A stretch of 29,261 nt of DNA, taken from Phoronis australis. Taxonomy: Eukaryota; Phoronida; Phoronidae. Shown here in pieces: positions 1 through 8,300 of the stretch (positions within the stretch are counted from its first letter, which is position 1; each line of letters begins with the position of its first letter). The position numbers and the translations under genes are program-made. The stretch is taken from the NCBI GenBank assembly GCA_002633005.1, contig NMRA01001296.1:1-29261 (forward strand), read 5' to 3'. The notes under the pieces are model-generated. The model was not told the origin of the DNA. It ran no database searches and saw only the letters and a program-made list of their open reading frames with translations.

Positions 1-109
1 AATGGCTTAGTGAACATATTGCACTCTGTTCACTGGCAATATGGGCTTTTTTGTATTTGGATAAGTTAGGACAATTATATTTTTTTTTGAGTTTTTACGG
101 CTGAAGTAA

Positions 110-277
110 CCAACCTATTGACATTAACAGGTCAAAAAATACCACCTATTTTTAATGCATCACTTCTTACAGGAACGACCACCCATAATTTGAGTTTTTT
201 TCTGAAGACCACCACCCATGAATTTTTATTTCTACTGCCGTCCCCCCCTCCCACACGGATTTTACTGGAACAGCCCT
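110..277 (+). repeat. Edge repeat, left copy (GGGCTGTTCCAGT end)
   Basis: Contains three loose units opening ACCACC (141, 178, 208), then a C-rich tract, and ends ATTTTACTGGAACAGCCC. The inverse complement of that end (GGGCTGTTCCAGTAAAAT) recurs at about 28797-28818. It lies downstream of the last visible PARL exon, in a PARL intron. Bases 1-109 show nothing recognisable. Confidence 0.75.
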
Positions 278-331
278 AAGTGACTTAGAAAGATATAAAG
301 TGAAACGCTAACAGCTGTGAAGGAAACTTAC

Positions 332-402
332 CGCACCAAGAGATGCTTGCAAACTGCCGCGGAGAATCTTGATAAGATAACTAGCAAATGAAGATATGGT
401 CC
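332..402 (-). CDS. PARL: PARL internal exon ending just before the catalytic serine
   Basis: Reads (G)TISSFASYLIKILRGSLQAS then LGA, parallel to human GVISNFVSYVGKVATGRYGPSLGA. Acceptor CTCATTTCAG, donor GCG|GTAAGT, phase 0. The next exon should begin SGA with the nucleophile. No sequence fitting it is present in 1-331, so it must lie off the left edge. Confidence 0.9.
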
Positions 403-3400
403 CTGAAATGAGAAATTTAAAGTAAACGCAAGATTATAACTGTTGTTTTTAGTTGAATGTCACTCTAAGAACTTTATGTAAAATATTGAGCTCATACGTG
501 TTAACACTGTCTCATATTCGCTTAATGTCCATTGCTGAAATTTCTAAATTTTCACTTTTAGACACTCATAATTGGCGTAGCACCCAACTCCGATCAAGGC
601 TTACTTAGCAGCTTTGTCTCATGATAACTTGTAAACGACAAAAACAAAAAAGCTAACACAGCCACTAGGGATGCATCTGAAAATCAAAGTCAGACCTGCA
701 CTTGTCCATTGGAACATATCCCTCAAATTTCATGGCAAACTTGGAAGGTAACGAGGCACGTGCAAAACCTTGTCACTAGAGAACACTGCATTATTCAGAT
801 CTGCCCAAAAATCAATGTCAGTCGCACTGTCATCAAAGGGAGATATCCCTCCATATTCATGGTGATACATCAAACTGTTTGCCACACAGATAGGTGTATG
901 CAAAAAGACGCACACCAAAATACTAAGACTGCCACAGACTACAGCAGTAGATCCAATAGGTAACATCATCTCCCAATGGCATGCTTTGGCAAATTTCATG
1001 ACTTGGAAGATATAACAGAGGCAAATAAAGAACTTAATAAATTCACCAATAGATGGTACACTAGTAGGGTATACATCGATATCATTTGCTGATAATTTCA
1101 AAGGGAAACACTTCAAATTTCCTGCAAGGGGTTTAGGCGTCACAGCCTGACACCAGACATCAGGACAGAGATCAGCAATTTACACTGACTCACAGAACTT
1201 TTTGAGTGCACATAAAACATTCGAAATGGGAAGTACATGTATCAGACGAGTGTTCATGTCAAAAACTCTGCATCTCGACACCGCCCTACTGCCTGTAACT
1301 GCATATTTACACCTACCTCCGGTTAAATACATGGCTACGAACTGTTCCTTGCCAAATAGACTCACAGCTACACTAGAGAATGACCATAGAACATACATAT
1401 TGACGGCGAGATGGAGAAACGAGTAGTGACTGAACGACGAGAGCAGCATAGACCAGCATGGAGCACCTGACGGGGAGAAGCAAGTTTGTCCAGCATTAAA
1501 TATTTGACATTCTATAGGGTGTAATCAAATGACAAGTCAGTGACACTAAATGTCACAGGAATGAGGACAGAGACAATGATCTAAAATTTCCGGTCGTCAT
1601 TGTCACCATATATCATTATGTTACTAGTATGAACAAAGAAAAATTGCAGAAAAGTTAAACGAAGGTCAAAACACAATTAGGATTTTGCTAAATTGACCAG
1701 TCACTACCAGTCCCATTCACTGGGGCTGTTATGATAGGGATTAGGTATTTTGTCTGATTATGATTATGCAGAATTTTCAGTCATTGAAGGCAGCCGGACT
1801 AGAACTTGATTACCATATATACAACTGTGAGGTCACAGGTTTATTCTTCCATATGACGAGCTATTGGTACCAATACCCTAAGTGAAGTCTTATTTCTGCA
1901 GCAGTTAGTGAATTCAAAAGTTTTTTGATAACACTGACAGCCATATTTGTTAAACAGTGAGAACACATGTCAGTTCCTTCTTTTTGATTTTACAAAAAAT
2001 GTTTTATTTGTGAACATTTTCGTCACTGGTTGTATTTTCAGACAATGGAACCTGCAGGACAAAAATTAGTCTAAAACAGTTTTTCACTCGAAAAATCATC
2101 TAGTAAAATCACAGTAGTTTTCAAAATAATAAAATGGATAATGTAGAAACTCCACAACGTTTCAATGCACAAACTGCGATAAGTACTCACTTTTTTACTA
2201 GAACCTTTTACGGTTCTGGCTAAGTCTCAAAATATATCAACAGACGTTGGTCCATGCAAACCTAACCTACCAATAGCTGGATTACTGACAAAGTACTTGA
2301 GCATCACTGGCTGAAGACTAGGGATTTTCCACATGGCAAACACCGCCACATTAAGGCCGATGATTCCTAACACTACCCTCTGACCAGCTGTGAACTGACT
2401 CCAAAGGCTATTTATCTGAAATGATCAAACAAGTAATACATGTTTGGGTCCAGCGTGAGAAGGCATGTGTTATGATGTTATCAAACAACGTTAAACCGTT
2501 TCTAAGAACAAAATCCAGTCTAAAGCGTCACATACGATGATAAGTAAGTCATGCAAAATCAACAAATTTGAAAATTTAGAGGTTGTGAGTCAAGGTGTGA
2601 AAATCAAGCCGTGAACTAAACTCTGCCTATAGTGAGGTTCTAATGACACCTCGTAGGCTACAGTGTTAAAAAAAAAACAACTAATACAAATGGTTACTGC
2701 GGGAGAGTTGAAGTGTTAAACAAATGCCTCTTTGTGGCTTTAAATTATTCAAAAAGTCAGTTGCTTAACTAAGTTGAAGTATTGTTTAGTTTCTGCAACC
2801 AGACAATGTTTAACGCAAAAGGCATCAACTCATTTTGAAACACTCTTTTCATTAAACTTTTCGTACAATGGTGGTTTCCAGCAACAGAACTTTTTAGGAC
2901 ATCAAAAGATCGAAGTGGTCTGAAGCTCTTTTTATTACTTGAATAACTTTTTGTCTCCTGAATTACAAATGTCTCTCTTACTGTGTTCTGTTTTGCTTTG
3001 TCGCAGATCAGAAGTTTTCGTCCAACCCTGCAACCCCTTTACAAATCTAAAGCCGGCCATTGCCATAGGCACTTTAATGCNACAATCAGGCACACCAGTT
3101 GTGATTTGTAAGCCTGGACCATGCATAACCTTTACTTTTTAAGAGTTGCAATTTTCACACTACATTTATTATAGTGATGCGGATGGATCAAAGAATACAA
3201 AAAACAAAAAAAATTTTCACGGGCCACATCCTCAGCCTCTTGGGCTTATAAGTCACCTGATTACCAATTAACACGCGAACGGACACGCATAATATTTCAG
3301 ACAAGTTCATTTCGCTAGTCAGCAAATTCATCTATACATTTTATTTAACAAAAAATCACCTACCAGCACTACAAACCCAAATGGTCGAACTAATCGTGAG

Positions 3401-3579
3401 AACTCGTTTTTTATTCCTGCTTCTACATGTGTTGGTTCTTTTCCTGTTCTGATTGATCTGTGTTTGAGTGTGTTCTGTGTTGAGAACTTGTTTAACGTCT
3501 GTTTACATCTAGCGTGAATGTCTGAACTTTCTTTGATGAGGCAATGGAAATTTCTAAGCTTGAGACACACCAGCTTCAT
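332..3579 (-). CDS. PARL: PARL, mitochondrial rhomboid protease (partial; 3' end beyond the left edge)
   Basis: PARL is a rhomboid serine protease of the mitochondrial inner membrane. Known substrates in other animals include PINK1, PGAM5 and STARD7. Minus-strand exons, 5' to 3': a probable first coding exon 3364-3579, then 2271-2415, 1317-1466 and 332-402. The last three join in phase to give a peptide running like human PARL from INKWWNNLSDGQR to the SLGA just before the catalytic Ser. Visible rhomboid features are the TM segment VVLGIIGLNVAVFAMW and the HxxxN motif in HLAVN (oxyanion residues). The GxSGA catalytic Ser and the catalytic His lie on exons outside the window. One exon of about 45-50 codons, expected between 3364 and 2415, was not found. 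PARL runs head to head with COG3. Confidence 0.9.
403..1316 (-). other. PARL: PARL intron
   Basis: Bounded by a G|GTAGGT donor and a CATTTCAG acceptor. Its only notable content is the unidentified 137-codon open frame at 730-1143. Confidence 0.8.
730..1143 (-). other. Unidentified 137-codon open frame inside a PARL intron
   Basis: An open frame on the same strand as PARL with two hydrophobic stretches: FIKFFICLCYIFQVM, and AVVCGSLSILVCVFL, the latter followed by HTPICVANSLM. It has a splice-acceptor-like CTTGCAG near 1126 and a possible donor AAG|GTTTTG near 766. I do not recognise it. The VPSIGEF motif before a membrane segment is only faintly like Frag1/DRAM-type membrane proteins. It could be a nested exon or pseudogene fragment of another membrane protein, or chance. 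Confidence 0.25.
1317..1466 (-). CDS. PARL: PARL internal exon with the rhomboid HxxxN motif
   Basis: Reads APCWSMLLSSFSHYSFLHLA then [20 protein letters not shown] and QFVAMYLTGG. This is near-identical to human [45 protein letters not shown]. HLAVN supplies the conserved His and Asn. Acceptor CCCCGTCAG, donor G|GTAGGT, in phase with its neighbours. Confidence 0.96.
1467..2270 (-). other. PARL: PARL intron, nothing recognised
   Basis: AT-rich, with stops in all frames and no identifiable repeat. Confidence 0.8.
2271..2415 (-). CDS. PARL: PARL internal exon (amphipathic segment and TM helix)
   Basis: Reads INSLWSQFTAGQRVVLGIIG then LNVAVFAMWKIPSLQ and MLKYFVSNPAIG. This parallels human INKWWNNLSDGQRTVTGIIAANVLVFCLWRVPSLQRTMIRYFTSNPA. 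Acceptor ATCATTTCAG, donor G|GTAGGT. 145 nt; the final Gly codon is completed by the next exon. Confidence 0.93.
2416..3363 (-). other. PARL: PARL intron(s) with a missing exon and one undetermined base
   Basis: Family comparison predicts an exon here encoding the rest of the first membrane segment and a 30-40-residue matrix/intermembrane linker. I could not find one. An undetermined base (n) lies at 3081. Open frames on both strands around 2935-3142 do not resemble PARL. The rest is AT-rich. Confidence 0.6.
3364..3579 (-). CDS. PARL: Probable first coding exon of PARL (mitochondrial presequence)
   Basis: 72 codons from an ATG at 3579 to a donor CTG|GTAGGT. The N-terminus is basic and nearly lacks acids at first (MKLVCLKLRNFHCLIK), as expected for a mitochondrial targeting signal. 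The C-terminus, FSRLVRPFGFVVL, resembles the start of the first PARL membrane segment (human IRSLIKPLFFTVGF). The exon ends in phase 0, compatible with the phase-0 start of the 2271-2415 exon. The ATG directly follows a CACAG that could instead be an acceptor, and the frame is open up to 3627, so the real start may lie upstream. The N-terminus of PARL is poorly conserved. Confidence 0.6.
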
Positions 3580-5228
3580 CTGTGAATGTTGATTGCTAAA
3601 AGGAAAGTAACACAACATCAGTTTCAAAGTTTAATGTTTTAGGGGTTAAATTACTATTTAATTCACACTAATTTAGCTATGGTGTTTTGAAGAGAACCAG
3701 GGACAGGAAACCATACTTCATAAATGGCCGGCAAACAGAAGTTATGAGTAGATTTTGTTTTAGTGGAGTTGTCAGCATTTCCCAAGAGATATGATAAAAT
3801 TCAAAAATTTTGCAAATGTCACAAGCACGTTCCGCAATGAATGTCAATGATGTATTCCATTAGCAGGTGACAGAACGAGGACTGGTAGAAGTCATCAAGA
3901 CAGGCTTAGCTTACAGTGGTTTGTAGCTTATTTTGACACTACTCCTCAGGCAGCTTGCTGGCTGGCTAGCATAGACTCCTTGATTTATTGACTATTACTA
4001 GTTCAGCCTAGCCAGCAGTAACTGACTCAGTAAGGACAGTAGGCAATGACCATCGCCTCTGTTGGCCCGAAGCAGAGGCGATGTAGAGGCTATAGGCGCT
4101 CTGTACGCCGGAAGCTTTTCTGCGAATTTTGCTTCGCACCGACTAAACCATCAAAGTCACCATTTTTATACTGCGCACGCTCCAATTCATAACATCAATC
4201 TTTAAATAGGCCAAAGGTGAGCCGTTGCGGTCTTGTCAGTCAAATGTTCATTTCCAAAATGCCACCACTTATACTTGTCTTTAATTTGCGTTACTTGAAA
4301 CTGATAGTATTTCAATGAATCATTGTTTGTATTTGATAAAAATAAATGCTGTTGATATGACATTTAATAGTCTTTGTGCACATATTTGACATTTTAATGT
4401 TTAACAACACGGCAAATGCACGGCTGGTTCCCGGCAGCACGTACGCGAAGGGCGGGAACTTCAGCTTTCAAAGTTCGCCGGTAGGTCCGCAACTTCTGAC
4501 CTTCGGCCTGGTTAAAAAAATGAAAAAGTTGATTTCACGATTTTGGGAACTGAAATAGGGACTGCTCGAAGAAAAAGTTTCATAACGGGAGTATTTGTTC
4601 GAGTTGGAAGGAATTAAACACATCGACAACCTCCTAAGGTGTTCCTCTATGCGCAAAAGGTATTTATAACAACGTGACTTTGATGGTTTAGTCGGTGCGA
4701 GGCATAATTCGCCGAAAAGCTTCCGGCGTACAGAGAGCCTATAGCCTCTACATCGCCTCTGCTTAGGGCCAACAGAGGCGATGGTCATTGCAGTATTTGG
4801 AGATACCAGTACTTACACATTTTGCCGAAAAATACTACAACCTAAGTTAGTGGAATGCCTACAAACTGGCAAAAGACGTATCCACATTTCGAAGATTGGA
4901 TCAACAATATCGAAAATATACAGTTTAGTAACACAGTAGTCAGATGTCCTATTCCTAATGAACAGATTCTCAGCAGTTGACTTCTCAGGCAGTGTGCATA
5001 GCTAATTGCTAAGTTAGTTACGTACCTAAGGATTGAGAAGTAGGTCTAATTAAAATGCCACGTTATAGATTTCCTTGTGTAAACGCACATCTCTATGTGG
5101 TCATATTTCAATACTATGAATTAGATTTAGGAGTCCGACGGAAGAAAATGACTGAAATGTCATATGAAAATTTACTTCTGTGTGGCAATATAATAGAAAC
5201 TAGTGGAGCTATCTGGGGATATCTTGTA
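3580..5228. promoter_or_regulatory. Head-to-head region between PARL and COG3, candidate shared promoter
   Basis: The start codons of the two genes are about 1.65 kb apart on opposite strands, so both promoters should lie here. No TATA box or CpG-rich block stands out. About 747 bp in the middle is a foldback MITE (4044-4790). Left of it (3580-4043) and right of it (4791-5228) the sequence is AT-rich and unremarkable. Transcription starts cannot be placed from sequence. Confidence 0.45.
4044..4790. mobile_element. Foldback MITE with ~115-bp terminal inverted repeats
   Basis: The left arm (about 4044-4160) and right arm (about 4672-4790) are inverse complements with about 90% or better identity: both begin CAATGACCATCGCCTCTG when read inward and end near AAACCATCAAAGTCAC. 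Each arm holds its own hairpin, an 11-bp inverted pair CATCGCCTCTG/CAGAGGCGATG, at 4051-4083 and 4751-4783. CAGTA occurs just outside both ends (4037-4041 and 4791-4795) as a possible target duplication, with GG left over on one side. The centre is unrelated AT-rich DNA and encodes no transposase. Superfamily not assigned. Confidence 0.9.
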
Positions 5229-5393
5229 ATGGCTTCTGACACGTCGCGACCGGGCATATCCCAGCGCGAATTGAGGGAGAAACTGTCAGCATGGGACGCA
5301 AAGTTCAATCCCAAGGCACCCCTGACGGACAATCAGCGTGACTGCTTTATGAATTTGACAACGTGTGCAGCCAGCAGACCATTGCCAATAGAG
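5229..5393 (+). CDS. COG3: COG3 exon 1 (residues 1-55)
   Basis: Contains the start codon. The peptide [21 protein letters not shown] matches the first conserved block of COG3 (human REKLALWD...APLTDRQ). The frame is open upstream to at least 5055 with in-frame ATGs at 5055, 5148 and 5157. The ATG at 5229 was chosen because it gives an N-terminus of the usual length. The donor is GAG|GTAAAT after 5393, phase 0. Confidence 0.9.
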
Positions 5394-8300
5394 GTAAATG
5401 GCCTGCCCAGTCTGACTCAGTGACTGTAGAGTGTAGTCTGACTCTGAGTAACCGAGTTCGAGATATATCTATGACAAGCCATTGTAGCTCAAACTGATGG
5501 ATGCCTGCGCCAAACTGATTTGCTGCACTTGAGTTTGGCGTGGGTTGATAAGCCAAAGTGATGCCTGTGCCAAACTGAAGCTACTGTAAGTTCCCAAATT
5601 ACTGCAAGTTGTTTATGGATTTTTTGATGTTTATCAGACAGAACCCAGTCTCAAAATTGAAAAGTAGTGCTCACATATGCAGGTCATATGGATTAATCAC
5701 ATGGGCGAAGTGTCTTGGGAAACTATTACTCACCACGCTACACTCATTGCCATCAATTTTTGTTCTGATAACTTAAAAATGTATAAACCATTGGCAGTAA
5801 TTTGAGAACTTACGGTACGTAGCATCAGTTTGGCTCGCACAACCGTGCCAAGTTGAAGTGCTCCTAATCAGTTTTGTGCAAGTATCAGTATGGGCTGTGA
5901 CACCATCACCAGATTGTATTCGTCTCATATTCAAGTCTCTTCTCATGTTGTAGGCAGTTTCACCATCTGACATAGGCCAACAAAGCTGGCTCAGTCTTGG
6001 TGTCTTGGAGGTGATGGTGCATACTATTGCACCTACTATGTATACCGGAACATTTTTTTTTGCAAATTAAGCTACACTCTGCATGGCTGAATCGTCTTCA
6101 CAATTCTGTCATGATCTTGATGTGTTTCAGCTTCCATTAGACGAGTCACCGTCCTTAATTCCGCTATCTACAACACTAGCCACTGCATCTCAAGAGGATC
6201 ACAGCAGCTTGTTGACAGATTTAGGTGCAGACAAAATTGAAAATGCTCAGCAGGTAAATGACAAAATTGATAATTTGTAGTCAGCAAAATATGAAAATCA
6301 ATTGAACATAGTAGGGCATTTTTCCATTGTGCCTCGAGAGTAATTTTGGGAGAAAACTAGGAAAGGGTGTTAATTAGCAATTTGAGGATTCCACTCACCT
6401 GGGAGAAAGTAGCGAATACTCAGCTCTTAAACGGTTAAGCGTTTGTTTACTGACTTTGGGGAAAGGTGGGCTGTGACTTTTGAGAGAGGAATTATTTTGG
6501 TTAAGAAAAAATCTCCCACCAATTTCACCCCCTGGTCACCACTACGCTCACCCTACGGTCACCAACCAATGATTCTGGTCTTGTGCGAATTTCTTTCTAT
6601 GCTCAGTACCATGTGATCAATGCTACACTTGCTATAAACTAATTCTTATAAATTTGTTCTCCATATCCAGTTTGCAGATAATTGTAAGGCATGACTACGA
6701 ATGTGAAGTGAGGATATTTGATATTTGGAAGTGAATAAAACTTCAGAAGTTGAAATTCTGAGTGTATTAAAAATGATTTTCAAGTCTTGTGAAGAATTTC
6801 TTAATTATAGGAGATTATCTTTGTGGCATGCTGACGGGAATTCTGTGTGATTTTAAATATTTTTCAGATGGGCATGGGGTGGGTATTCAACCCCGAAATT
6901 GAAGCATTGAGGGTCCTGAATTCAATGACATGAAAACAATGTAATTTTACCCCTTCCCACTTCGCCATCGTGATTTAATTTTTCCCTTCTCTTACAGTTT
7001 TATTCTTGGTACGCAAAGTTGGAAGAGGTAATGGAAAATGAAGATGAGGTTGACTACAGGTACTGTATACATTGTAAAATTGAAGACAATCCTGTGCGCC
7101 CGTGTTACGTCATGTATTGTCATCATCTCTATTGGGTGGCAGGTTGTGTGGGCAGTCTGTTTCTGATACTATTGTCTGCTTTTCTGCCAACTGGTGGGGC
7201 TTAGCTCCTTCTAAAGGAAACATTCCAACTGATTCATTGTCATTTAGGAAAGTGATTATAGCTTAGTTGAAGACCCACTAAGTTGAAAGCTAAAAGCTGT
7301 ATATGTCTGTGAGGTTTTTGAAAAAATGTGATAAAACTTTTTTTGCTAAAAATGACACATGCATGTAATTTCTAGTGTTTGTACATCTTCAGAAATGAGC
7401 TGGGCACAGATCAGAGCCAAATTAAGCTTTTGGCTTTAAATTCAGTGTTAATAAAGTAATATGTTTTCTAAGTGTACGGCATGTATATATATATTCTTAG
7501 GTTTTTGCCGATTCAATGAAGACCACATTTTCAATAAATAACCACGTGCATACATACTGAAAAGATTGTACGATCATTTTCACCTGTCAGGTGTGTCATT
7601 GACCAACTGCTGGACTACAGGAGTCAGTGTCACCAAGTGTTGGAAGAGATCTACAGTGCTATGGACTATCTTGGTCAGTTGAATAAACAACATGTGTTCG
7701 TGTCCACTAAGACAAACGCCTTGCATGAGGCCTGTGAACATCTACTCACAGAACAGGTATTTCACAGATTTGAAGAACTTTTTGTTACAAAATTTCTTTT
7801 GCAATATACCAGACATGATAATTCCAATTAGTTGTCTGATGATTGATCAGCACTTGATGAAAAATTCTGCTATAGGAAAGATGTAACTGTTTATTGTACA
7901 TCATCACAGGTGAAATATCTAATATCCTGTTGTATTCATGGTGTGGTATATGACAGACTGAGTGAATAATTCGTAGAAGAATTCTTCAGTTTGGGTTCAA
8001 AAAGATGAATTTTATAACTGCGATGTTATAAATCAGTGCGTTATGACCAACGCATGACGTGTATAAAGACTAATGATTCTTGCTTATAATCATTGCTAAT
8101 TTGTCAGAAGCTTTCTTCATCACTGCAATCGCTCAAAAATTGACCAAATTTTACCTTCAAGTTGATGACTGCTTTTCCACACTAGCCATGCAAAGACAAC
8201 TGAAAGTAAAGTTTCCAGAAAAAAATCTAATAATTGAGAAACCTGTGAAAGAATGAAATTTCACTTACCCACCATACTCGTCTGTTTCTAATAGTGAAAT

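Noticed and set aside
2935-3142. Overlapping open frames on both strands tried as the missing PARL exon
   Set aside because: Neither translation resembles the PARL linker, and no splice borders in the right phase give a suitable length.
4468-4788. 106-codon minus-strand frame
   Set aside because: It lies wholly inside the foldback MITE and reads through its inverted repeat; no protein similarity.
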